A stretch of DNA of 5,263 nucleotides from Candidatus Zhuqueibacterota bacterium RBG_16_48_16 (GCA_001771235.1 METF01000113.1:1-5263); one strand, 5' to 3'. Positions 1 through 5,263 are shown, numbered from the stretch's first letter. Notes: a model not told the origin generated them from the sequence alone. Numbers and translations: made by a program.

Positions 1-72
1 GAAGCCACGAATAATCCTGACGGGGGCGCGACTTTTATCATCCATTTACCTGTCGAAAAAAGGGCGAGCTAA
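1..72 (+). CDS. Sensor histidine kinase, C-terminal tail (partial)
   Basis: Frame 1 is open from the first base and encodes 23 residues before TAA at 70-72. It contains GGATFIIHLP followed by a short basic tail. A GGATF-x-I-x-LP string is the usual last strand of the HATPase_c ATP-binding domain of sensor kinases (after the G2 box), so this is read as the end of a histidine kinase that would phosphorylate the neighbouring response regulator. The stop overlaps an ATG (TAATG at 70-74), the typical arrangement of a translationally coupled kinase-regulator pair. Here, however, that ATG belongs to the first copy of a tandem duplication and opens only an 8-codon peptide. Sensor domains and the H box lie outside the window, so the signal cannot be inferred. 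The family call is fairly firm; the subtype is unknown. Confidence 0.75.
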   Translation, partial: EATNNPDGGATFIIHLPVEKRAS

Positions 73-168
73 TGAAAAACATTCGAAGCCACGAATAATC
101 CTGACGGGGGCGCGACTTTTATCATCCATTTACCTGTCGAAAAAAGGGCGAGCTAATGAAAAACATTC
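1..168 (+). repeat. 84-bp exact direct tandem duplication across the kinase-regulator junction
   Basis: Bases 1-84 and 85-168 are identical. Each copy contains the kinase C-terminal codons, the TAATG stop/start junction, a Shine-Dalgarno-like AAGGG and the first codons of the regulator. The kinase ends in copy 1 (TAA 70-72). The ATG at 72 in copy 1 reads MKNIRSHE and stops at 96-98; the ATG at 156 in copy 2 opens the intact regulator. Copy 2 therefore carries untranslated kinase tail sequence, and the regulator start lies 83 bp from the kinase stop instead of overlapping it. The unit length is a multiple of three. The repeat starts exactly at the first base of the window, so its true left edge is not visible and an assembly artefact at a contig end is a real possibility. 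Confidence 0.97.
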
Positions 169-1607
169 TCATCGTCGATGACGAAGAAAGTGTCCGTTAT
201 TCTTTTAAAAGGTTTCTCAGTCGAGCGAACGTCAGGGTGGATGCGGCAAAAAACGGCGCTGAAGCCTTTGAGAAATTATCACAGCAGACATTCGATCTGG
301 TCATTCTGGATGTCCGGCTTCCCGATATGACGGGTTTGCAGTTGTTACAAAAAATTAAAGCCATCGACCCTAAACTGATCGTTCTGATCATCACGGCTTT
401 CGGCACGACCGAAACGGCCATTGAGGCTATTAAGTTGGGCGCTTATGATTATATCTTAAAACCCTTTGATATTCCATCGATGAAAAACCTGGTCGAAGAG
501 GCGCTCCAATGCAGCCATCTGATGCGCACCCAGGTTATCTTCAATCCCCTCGGGCAAGCGCCCAACAGCGGCGATGATATCATTGGCAGCAGCCAGGTCA
601 TGCAGGAAGTCTATAAAATGATCGGCAGGGTTGCCGAAAGCGAAGTGAATATTCTTTTGCGCGGAGAAAGCGGCACCGGCAAAGAGTTGGTTGCACGCGC
701 CATCTATCAACACAGCCAACGCTCGCAGAAACCCTTTCTGGCAGTCAACTGTGCCGCCATCCCGGAAACTCTGCTGGAGAGCGAATTGTTCGGCTTTGAA
801 AAGGGCGCCTTTACCGGCGCTATTCGCCGGAAAATAGGCAAATTCGAGCGGGCGAACGGCGGCACCATCTTTCTCGATGAGATCGGGGATATGACGCTGT
901 CCACCCAGGCGAAAATCCTGCGCGTACTGCAGGAAGGGTGCTTCGAGCGTCTCGGCGGCGATCAGTCCGTTCTGGTTGATGTACGGGTTATTGCCGCGAC
1001 CAATAAAAATCTCGAAAGAGCGATTGAAGAGGGACTATTTCGCGAAGACCTGTATTATCGCATCAAGGTGATTACCATAACCCTGCCGCCACTGCGATTG
1101 AGGAAAGGAGACATACTGGAACTCATCCATCATTTTCTGGACAAGCACTGCAAATTGCTCAAAAAAAATCCCCTCACTCTTACGGCAGAGGCAACAGAGT
1201 GCATGCTTGAATACCACTGGCCTGGCAACATTCGCGAGCTGGAAAACACGATTCGCCGCGCCATTGTGCTGTGTAAAGGGAATTCGATCTCGGCCGAGCT
1301 CTTTTTAGAGGAATTCCAAAAGCCGGAGAGCAGCAGGCATCCGGAAAACAAAATCGAAAGAGGCGTGGTCGTTTCGCCCGAGATGCTACAGCAACACCAG
1401 GGGCAGATCTACCGATTGGTCATCGAAGAAGCTGAGAAGAAATTGCTCATTCAAGTGCTGCAACACACCTCCGGCAATCAGGTTCAGGCTGCAAAAATAC
1501 TGGGGATTTCCAGGGTGATGTTGCGCAATAGAATTGCGAAATATAGTATTAAACACGACATAATCTCCGGGGAATCGTCTGCTGCAAACAGGCAGACAGA
1601 CAAATAA
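156..1607 (+). CDS. NtrC-family sigma-54-dependent response regulator
   Basis: This is a 483-residue, three-domain transcription activator. The receiver spans about residues 3-118, with acidic pocket D8/D9, phosphoacceptor D52 in VILDVRLPD, T80 and K102 (LKPF). The AAA+ sigma-54 interaction domain spans about 142-375. It has Walker A GESGTGKE at 170-177, the sigma-54 contact loop GAFTGA at 217-222, Walker B IFLDE with D241/E242, an arginine-finger region FREDLYYR at 295-302, and sensor II WPGNIRELEN at 355-364. A Fis-type helix-turn-helix lies at about 428-463 (QAAKILGISRVMLRNRI). All catalytic residues are present, so it should hydrolyse ATP, remodel sigma-54 RNA polymerase and bind upstream enhancer sites. 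The start at 156 follows AAGGG with a 7-base gap and gives the full first receiver strand. Its cognate kinase is presumably the gene ending at 72. The long gap after it suggests that the downstream genes have their own promoter and may be its targets (inference). Confidence 0.96.
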   Translation: MKNILIVDDEESVRYSFKRFLSRANVRVDAAKNGAEAFEKLSQQTFDLVILDVRLPDMTGLQLLQKIKAIDPKLIVLIITAFGTTETAIEAIKLGAYDYILKPFDIPSMKNLVEEALQCSHLMRTQVIFNPLGQAPNSGDDIIGSSQVMQEVYKMIGRVAESEVNILLRGESGTGKELVARAIYQHSQRSQKPFLAVNCAAIPETLLESELFGFEKGAFTGAIRRKIGKFERANGGTIFLDEIGDMTLSTQAKILRVLQEGCFERLGGDQSVLVDVRVIAATNKNLERAIEEGLFREDLYYRIKVITITLPPLRLRKGDILELIHHFLDKHCKLLKKNPLTLTAEATECMLEYHWPGNIRELENTIRRAIVLCKGNSISAELFLEEFQKPESSRHPENKIERGVVVSPEMLQQHQGQIYRLVIEEAEKKLLIQVLQHTSGNQVQAAKILGISRVMLRNRIAKYSIKHDIISGESSAANRQTDK

Positions 1608-1743
1608 TGCTCAAAAATGGAGAAATTTGATTTCTAAGATACCAATTTCGGCGGTTCTTTTCTTCCCGGGTAGCAATCCGCAGCTCGAAACGCGCTGTTA
1701 ACAAAAAAACATAATGATCACAACCTTTACAGGCCGCAAAACG

Positions 1744-1758
1744 GTTGATCAATTCAAC
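1744..1758. promoter_or_regulatory. Inverted repeat, possible activator-binding site
   Basis: GTTGA-TCAAT-TCAAC is a 5-bp inverted repeat with a 5-base spacer, centred about 78 bp upstream of the GG of the sigma-54-like site at 1827. NtrC-family dimers bind dyad sites roughly 80-150 bp upstream of their promoters, so the position is suitable. A 5-bp dyad is easily found by chance and no second copy of it was seen, so this is only a candidate. Confidence 0.2.
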
Positions 1759-1826
1759 GCTCTTTAGCCCGGGGAATAAGCTTTTGCAAAACTGTTAGTT
1801 ATCCACGTTAAAGATGATTCACGGTT

Positions 1827-1843
1827 CTGGCACACAAATTGAC
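1827..1843 (+). promoter_or_regulatory. Candidate sigma-54 (-24/-12) promoter
   Basis: CTGGCACACAAATTGAC matches the -24 element (yTGGCAC) fully and the TTG of the -12 element (TTGCw) at the correct spacing. The normally near-invariant C of the -12 GC is A here. The site lies between a sigma-54 activator gene and the receiver-TolA-TolB cluster, on the correct strand, and would start transcription near 1853-1855, giving a leader of about 200 bases. The embedded TTGACT could instead be a sigma-70 -35 box, but no good -10 box lies 16-18 bases downstream. The -12 mismatch is the main doubt. Confidence 0.4.
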
Positions 1844-1909
1844 TAGAGGCAACGCGCAGCAAGCTATGTTTCGGAAAATGGACAGATCGATATATCGGGT
1901 TCATTTTCA

Positions 1910-1979
1910 GTAGGGGCGAAGCACTCTGCAAGATTCATAGTAAGAAAGAGAGTCGCTGAAGAGAATGCTTCGCCCCTAC
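1910..1979. repeat. Small palindromic repeat element (MITE/REP-like), copy A
   Basis: A perfect 14-bp inverted repeat bounds a 70-bp element: GTAGGGGCGAAGCA at 1910-1923 and TGCTTCGCCCCTAC at 1966-1979. After one mismatch the pairing continues for three more bases (TCT/AGA). The 42-base interior has no open frame. The left arm is 13/15 identical to that of the element at 4994-5077. The GC-rich arms stand out from AT-richer flanks. This looks like a non-autonomous repeat or REP-type hairpin that would fold in the leader RNA of the downstream genes. No T-run follows, so it is not a typical intrinsic terminator. No clear target-site duplication was seen. Confidence 0.72.
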
Positions 1980-2058
1980 AGCTACGATTTGTGAATGAAT
2001 CAGGTTAGATAGTCATTGTCATCATAATCGTTTCGATCGAATAAAAGATAACCAGGCT

Positions 2059-2430
2059 ATGAGAAAATCGATCCTCGTTTTTGATGAAGATCCAGCTATT
2101 TTGATCGCTTTTAAAAAAGTACTGCAAAAGGAAAATTATGGCATCATTACCTGCTCAAACGCAAACAAGGTACTGGATTTGATCAAAAAAAAAGACCCCT
2201 TTCTAGTCATTTTAAATGTCAAACAGCATGACTCTGCTGATCTCGATTTGTTAATTCGGCTCAAAAAGCTTTTCCCCCGGCTTCCTGTTCTGTTTATGAC
2301 GGCATTTACAAATATTTTTAATGAAAAGGAAGCTTTCGAGCTCGGTGCTGACGATTATCTGAAAAAACCTTTTGAGATTCATGATATGCTCGCCAAGGTA
2401 AGGCGCTATTCGGACCAGCTCGTGAAATGA
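2059..2430 (+). CDS. Stand-alone receiver-domain protein lacking the phosphoacceptor Asp
   Basis: The 123-residue product is a single CheY-like receiver with no output domain. The acidic pocket is D9/E10/D11 in LVFDEDP, the switch threonine is T81 (FMTAF) and the conserved lysine is K103 (LKKPF). At the phosphorylation site the usual VILD reads VILN, so N53 (codon AAT) replaces the aspartate, and the following loop (VKQHDSADL) departs from the family's V-x-LPD-x-x-G. It therefore probably cannot be phosphorylated normally and may act as a constitutive or binding-only pseudo-receiver (inference). The ribosome site is weak (CCAGG two bases before ATG). Its stop TGA (2428-2430) lies 18 bases before the TonB/TolA-like gene, in the same reading frame, which implies co-transcription. 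A sequencing error turning GAT into AAT is possible, but the divergent loop argues for real degeneration. Confidence 0.88.
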   Translation: MRKSILVFDEDPAILIAFKKVLQKENYGIITCSNANKVLDLIKKKDPFLVILNVKQHDSADLDLLIRLKKLFPRLPVLFMTAFTNIFNEKEAFELGADDYLKKPFEIHDMLAKVRRYSDQLVK

Positions 2431-2448
2431 AATTATGGCTATTTAGGA

Positions 2449-3081
2449 ATGAGATATTATCTGTTGCTCTCTCTTCTAGTACATGCACTCCTTTTTCTGG
2501 CGTCTTTTATTTGGAACGTTCATTCACGTCATTGGACGAAATTTCAGGATTTTACCGAGATAGAATTCCTCATTCCAAAAATTGCCGAGCAGGCGGCAGT
2601 GCAGAGTAAGCCGCAGCCACATGAACCGCAGCCCATCGAAAAAGATGTGGCTAATATAAAGGACATGGCAACCAAACCAGCGGCTCGCCGTGAAGTGCCG
2701 CAGGCGGTGAAAAAAATCAAGCCCGAAAAAATGAAAGAGAACCCGTTCCCAATAGAAGATACGTCGAAAAAGCTCCAGGTTGAGGTGAAGGACTTTCCGT
2801 TTTCCTATTACCTCAACCTTTTGCGGAATCGGATCAAGAGCAACTGGCTTCCGCCCTATCAGGCAAATGAAAATAACTCTCCATTGAACGTCAACATCCG
2901 TTTTGAGGTCTTTAGAAACGGCCATATTGAAAACATCGCTTTAGATAGATCCTCGGGTAGATATCTTTTTGATCAAGCCGCTTTAAGGGCAGTCCATTCC
3001 GCAGGCATTCTGCCCCCTTTGCCTGAGGAATTTGTCGGAGACAGACTGATCGTTCACATCGAATTTGAGGCGACACAGTGA
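2449..3081 (+). CDS. TonB/TolA-family energy-transducing protein
   Basis: The 210-residue protein has the classic three-part layout. A short N-terminus leads directly into one membrane helix (about 4-22). A Pro/Lys/Glu-rich periplasmic linker follows (about 45-110). The C-terminal TonB-type domain (about 113-209) includes YYLNLLRNRIKSNWLPP, then VNIRFEVFRNGHI, FDQAALRAV and a final IVHIEFE strand. S8 and H12 in the helix reproduce the S-x3-H motif by which TonB (S16/H20) and TolA contact ExbB or TolQ. Immediate overlap with tolB (GTGA at 3078-3081) favours a TolA role, coupling proton motive force to TolB/Pal, over TonB-dependent uptake. No TolQ/TolR genes are visible. The ATG at 2449 is the only credible start: no other start codon exists in frame after the TGA at 2428, although AGGA abuts it with no spacing. 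It is shorter than E. coli TolA (about 420 residues). Confidence 0.88.
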   Translation: MRYYLLLSLLVHALLFLASFIWNVHSRHWTKFQDFTEIEFLIPKIAEQAAVQSKPQPHEPQPIEKDVANIKDMATKPAARREVPQAVKKIKPEKMKENPFPIEDTSKKLQVEVKDFPFSYYLNLLRNRIKSNWLPPYQANENNSPLNVNIRFEVFRNGHIENIALDRSSGRYLFDQAALRAVHSAGILPPLPEEFVGDRLIVHIEFEATQ

Positions 3082-4373
3082 CGGTAAGTTTTTTTCGAAC
3101 AATCATCGTTTTTCTCTGTCTCTTATTTTGCCTGCTGTTCGGCACTGTCCGGAGCCAGAGGCAAGTGTACCTGAAGCTGCAATCACAAGGATTTCAACCT
3201 GTGGTGATTGACATTCCGTATTTTTTCTCGGAGCATTTCGAGACAGCGGCGAGGATTCGCCAGACTCTTGTCAATGATCTCGAATTATCCGGATTTTTCA
3301 AGGTCATTTCTTCAACGGCAACACTGGCATACGATGGCCGATCATCCTTGCCTTTGAGCGACGGCCAGGAAACGGCGACGGCTCGGCTGGATGGCCAATT
3401 TTTTGTTCGAAATGACAAATTATCGCTGACCGTGCAATTACAGGAGCTGCCTTCGAAACAATTTATTTTTAACAAACAGTGGCAGGCTGAGATCAATTCC
3501 GAACGGACGCTGGCGCACAACGTGGCCGACGAGGTTGTCTTTTACCTCATTGGCGAACGAGGTATAGCAAACACGGAAATTGCTTATGTAAAGGAAATCA
3601 ACGGAGCCAAGGAACTTTTTGTGATCGATTACGACGGCTATAACCCCCGGCAATTGACCTTCACGCATTCTCTGAACCTGATGCCGAGCTGGTCGCCAGA
3701 TAAAGACAAGCTGATCTACACGAGCTATGAGACAGGATACCCTCGTCTGCACGTCATGAATATCGCCGACAGGGTGGTAACCGGATTGACAAGAATCAAA
3801 GGCATGCAAAGCGCGCCGGCATGGGCACCCGATGGCAAGAAAATAGCTTTGACCCTGTCATGGGACGGCAATTCGGATATTTACAGCATGGACCCAAAAG
3901 GAGGAAACCTGAGAAGATTGACAAATAGCCCGGCTATTGATGCCTCACCCTCCTGGTCGCCCGACGGCAGGGAAATCGCCTTCACCTCCGACCGCAGCGG
4001 CTCACCGCAAATTTATCTGATGGATGCCGAGGGTGGAAATGTAAGAAGATTGACCTTTGAAAATCGCTACAATGCTTCTCCCGCCTGGTCGCCCAAAGGC
4101 GATTTGATCGCTTATGTCTCGCGGGAAGAAAAAGGCTTTCAAATTTACACCATCGACATTAACGGAGAAACGGTGCAGAGGGTGACGGACAGCGCCGGCA
4201 ACAATGAAAATCCTTCATGGTCGCCTGACGAGCTAAAGCTGGCGTTCGCCTCGAACAGAAGCGGTGTCTGGGATATTTATGTTGCGAATCCGGATGGCTC
4301 GAAATTGCGGCAACTGACAAAGAATGGCGGCAATGTTTCACCCAAATGGTCCCCCTGGCCTAAACGAAAATAG
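3078..4373 (+). CDS. tolB: Tol-Pal system protein TolB
   Basis: The 431-residue periplasmic protein is the usual TolB length. A hydrophobic signal peptide covers about 1-26, with likely cleavage near VRS/QRQ. An N-terminal alpha/beta domain (about 30-160; DLELSGFFKVI is characteristic) precedes a six-bladed beta-propeller. W-S/A-P motifs fall at W205, W249, W293, W337, W381 and W424, a 44-residue period (43 for the last), each followed by (I/L)-A-(Y/F)-x-S-type strands and D-(I)Y-x-(M/A) and RxLT segments. TolB links TolA in the inner membrane to Pal and helps draw the outer membrane in during division. The start is GTG at 3078, overlapping the TGA of the upstream gene, with GAGG seven bases before it; this suggests translational coupling. 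No frame damage is seen. Protease-associated WD40-like proteins share these repeats, but the N-terminal domain and context support TolB. Confidence 0.95.
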   Translation: MTVSFFRTIIVFLCLLFCLLFGTVRSQRQVYLKLQSQGFQPVVIDIPYFFSEHFETAARIRQTLVNDLELSGFFKVISSTATLAYDGRSSLPLSDGQETATARLDGQFFVRNDKLSLTVQLQELPSKQFIFNKQWQAEINSERTLAHNVADEVVFYLIGERGIANTEIAYVKEINGAKELFVIDYDGYNPRQLTFTHSLNLMPSWSPDKDKLIYTSYETGYPRLHVMNIADRVVTGLTRIKGMQSAPAWAPDGKKIALTLSWDGNSDIYSMDPKGGNLRRLTNSPAIDASPSWSPDGREIAFTSDRSGSPQIYLMDAEGGNVRRLTFENRYNASPAWSPKGDLIAYVSREEKGFQIYTIDINGETVQRVTDSAGNNENPSWSPDELKLAFASNRSGVWDIYVANPDGSKLRQLTKNGGNVSPKWSPWPKRK

Positions 4374-4430
4374 TGTACACAATAAATGTTCGTCATATAA
4401 ATCAAAAGACTAAAACAAGAGGTACAAAAA

Positions 4431-4961
4431 ATGAAAGCAAAGGCAATCACCGGGATTCTGTTGATCGGGTTCATTCTGATCTCCGCATGCTCGAAGAAAA
4501 AAACACCCTGGGTTGCGGCTTTAGAAGAAAACACCGTCTATTTTCTGACCCAGAATGTAGACGCGGTTGACAAGCACATCGACCAGGCGCAACAGTTGCA
4601 CAAGCAGGGCAAAAGAGTCAAAGCCGCCGAAGAATTAAAACAGGCGAAACGACGACTGGAGGAGATGAGGTCGTTTTATATGCCCCTGGCAAATGCCAAA
4701 GGTCACATTGCAGCCGCCTATCGGCTGGCTGAAAGAGAGGACATCACCGCCGCAAAGGATGAGCTGGCAAAAGCCAGGACCCAGATCAACATCACCAAAT
4801 CGCAATCAACAGGAACAACCCTGCAATCGGTGAACAAGCTTATGGCAGATACGGAAGGTCTTGAAAAAGAGCTGGTAAAAATGACGGATAGAATGCGGCT
4901 GCGATTCACTCAAATTGCAGGCAATGTAGACGCCATCATAACCAACAAAGGCAAAAAATAA
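4431..4961 (+). CDS. Helical lipoprotein of unknown function
   Basis: The 176-residue product has a lipoprotein signal peptide: basic MKAK, a hydrophobic run, then lipobox ISAC with C20 as the lipidated cysteine and serine at +2, compatible with outer-membrane sorting under the E. coli rule. The mature part looks almost wholly alpha-helical, rich in Ala, Lys, Glu and Gln. It has TPR-like helical-hairpin character around residues 45-80 (AVDKHIDQAQQLHKQGKRVKAAEELKQAK spans this in part) and 92-120, and an amphipathic helix at about 140-172. I do not recognise a family; it is not Pal, since no OmpA-type domain is present. AAGAGG eight bases before the ATG supports the start. It lies 57 bp after tolB with no terminator seen between, so it is probably in the same operon, in the slot near Pal/CpoB (YbgF) in classical tol operons. 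A CpoB-like accessory role is conceivable but unproven. Confidence 0.8.
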   Translation: MKAKAITGILLIGFILISACSKKKTPWVAALEENTVYFLTQNVDAVDKHIDQAQQLHKQGKRVKAAEELKQAKRRLEEMRSFYMPLANAKGHIAAAYRLAEREDITAAKDELAKARTQINITKSQSTGTTLQSVNKLMADTEGLEKELVKMTDRMRLRFTQIAGNVDAIITNKGKK

Positions 4962-4993
4962 CCAGGCCTGAATAATTCACAAAAACGACATAG

Positions 4994-5077
4994 GTGCGAC
5001 GCACTAATTGAACAACTGAAGAGTAGCCTGTTCTTTTGCCTCACGGCAACAAAACTTTGGTTACAAGTGCGTCGCAC
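4994..5077. repeat. Small palindromic repeat element (MITE/REP-like), copy B
   Basis: A perfect 12-bp inverted repeat, GTGCGACGCACT (4994-5005) and AGTGCGTCGCAC (5066-5077), bounds an 84-bp element in the gap between two lipoprotein genes. Each arm is itself nearly palindromic (GTGCG-A-CGCAC), so single arms can also fold. Inside, TTGCC-TCAC-GGCAA (5036-5049) forms a further small hairpin. There is no open reading frame of note. Including the flanking TAG, the left arm region 4991-5005 is 13/15 identical to 1911-1925 in the element upstream of the receiver gene. No T-run follows the right arm, so it is unlikely to be a simple intrinsic terminator, though it could affect mRNA stability between the two genes. 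Confidence 0.7.
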
Positions 5078-5109
5078 ATTCCGTCCATTCATGAATTAAG
5101 CAGGCAGGA

Positions 5110-5115
5110 AAGGAG
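5110..5115 (+). promoter_or_regulatory. Strong ribosome binding site of the terminal gene
   Basis: AAGGAG, seven bases before the ATG at 5123, is the best Shine-Dalgarno sequence in the window. It fixes the start of the truncated lipoprotein gene. Confidence 0.8.
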
Positions 5116-5122
5116 TCACACA

Positions 5123-5263
5123 ATGCAAAAAAAACGAATTCTTATCGGTTTGAGCGTGAGCTTGATGATGCTACTGTCCGTTCTGACATTTTGCAGTAAA
5201 AAAGTTGCCAAATTGGAGCCGACATCCGAGGCGAAAGAAAGACAACCGGTGCAGGCGCCGGTT
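5123..5263 (+). CDS. Lipoprotein, N-terminal part; possibly Pal (partial)
   Basis: An open frame of 47 codons runs to the window edge. It starts with a basic MQKKR, a hydrophobic segment, and a lipobox-like LTFC with C24 followed by SKK, so it is a predicted lipoprotein. F at the -1 position is less usual than A or G, which slightly weakens the call. After the cysteine the chain is polar and Pro/Glu/Gln-rich (EPTSEAKERQPVQAPV), like the flexible tether that precedes the OmpA-type peptidoglycan-binding domain in Pal. Its place after tolB makes Pal the leading guess, but the diagnostic domain is outside the window, so the function is inferred from position only. Confidence 0.72.
   Translation, partial: MQKKRILIGLSVSLMMLLSVLTFCSKKVAKLEPTSEAKERQPVQAPV

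Larger units (their letters stand above)
1608..2058. other. 451-bp intergenic region between regulator and receiver genes
   Basis: I see no convincing gene on either strand. The only open frame of any length here, on the minus strand, runs back into the regulator gene and has no recognisable protein character. The stretch holds an AT-rich 6-bp stem with a 3-base loop at 1621-1635 that lacks a T-run, so it is a poor terminator. It also holds a short inverted repeat at 1744-1758, the 10-bp palindrome TTTTGCAAAA at 1782-1791, a sigma-54-like site at 1827-1843 and a palindromic repeat element at 1910-1979. The length and content fit a regulatory region for the gene cluster beginning at 2059. Confidence 0.7.

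Noticed and set aside
1..168. CRISPR-like or satellite array
   Set aside because: There are only two copies, directly abutting with no spacers, and the unit is coding sequence from a kinase-regulator junction.
1621..1635. AGAAAT-TTG-ATTTCT hairpin just after the regulator gene
   Set aside because: The six A/T-rich pairs are weak and no T-run follows, so it is not credible as an intrinsic terminator.
1549..1752. Minus-strand open frame partly in the intergenic gap
   Set aside because: It overlaps the regulator's C-terminal codons and shows no domain, signal peptide or good ribosome site.
2016..2045. Sigma-70-like pair TTGTCA and AATAAA upstream of the receiver
   Set aside because: The start of transcription would fall about 7 bases before the ATG, leaving almost no leader, and the -10 match is only 4 of 6.
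2428..2430. TGA recoded as a sense codon
   Set aside because: The TonB/TolA gene also ends in TGA at a well-placed overlap with tolB, and no internal TGA is needed to complete any other gene here.
2427..2609. 60-codon + strand open frame starting at the ATGA overlap with the receiver stop
   Set aside because: It runs in a different frame inside the TonB/TolA gene and encodes no recognisable protein. The frame from 2449 gives a clear membrane helix and TonB domain. The ATGA overlap is probably coincidental.
3438..3809. 123-codon minus-strand open frame within tolB
   Set aside because: It is antisense to strongly conserved TolB coding sequence and its product looks like a shadow of that gene.
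4963..4970. CAGGCCTG palindrome after the helical lipoprotein gene
   Set aside because: It has no loop and no T-run; an 8-bp palindrome is expected by chance.

Overview
The window reads as a piece of a diderm (Gram-negative-type) bacterial chromosome. It carries a periplasmic TolB, a TonB/TolA-type energy transducer and two lipoprotein signal peptides, and it has middling base composition with ordinary stop and start usage. The mix of an NtrC-type sigma-54 activator, a very short TolA/TonB protein, TolB and lipoproteins would suit an uncultured FCB-like lineage (KSB1/Calditrichota-type) or a deltaproteobacterium-like group. That placement is an impression from protein style, not a demonstrated assignment.

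All supported genes are on the + strand. Bases 1-72 are the last 23 codons of a sensor histidine kinase. An exact 84-bp direct tandem duplication (1-84 and 85-168) covers that kinase tail and the start of the next gene. Bases 156-1607 encode a full-length NtrC-family response regulator (receiver, AAA+ sigma-54 interaction domain, Fis-type HTH). Bases 1608-2058 are a 451-bp non-coding stretch with a near-consensus sigma-54 promoter-like site (1827-1843), a possible upstream inverted repeat (1744-1758) and a small palindromic repeat element (1910-1979).

Bases 2059-4373 hold three tightly packed genes. The first is a stand-alone receiver whose phosphoacceptor aspartate is replaced by asparagine. 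The second is a 210-residue TonB/TolA-like protein with the S-x3-H transmembrane motif. The third is TolB, with a GTG start overlapping the preceding stop. After a 57-bp gap comes a helical lipoprotein (4431-4961). A second palindromic element (4994-5077) follows, whose left arm matches that of the first element at 13 of 15 bases. The window ends inside a further lipoprotein gene (5123 onward), possibly Pal.

The likely theme is a Tol-Pal-like envelope module: a TolA-type transducer in the inner membrane, TolB in the periplasm, and lipoproteins on a membrane facing the periplasm. It sits directly behind a two-component sigma-54 regulatory system. TolQ/TolR are not in the window. The most unusual points are the non-phosphorylatable receiver placed in frame just upstream of the TolA/TonB gene, separated from it by one TGA and six sense codons, and the possible sigma-54 control of a normally housekeeping envelope system.
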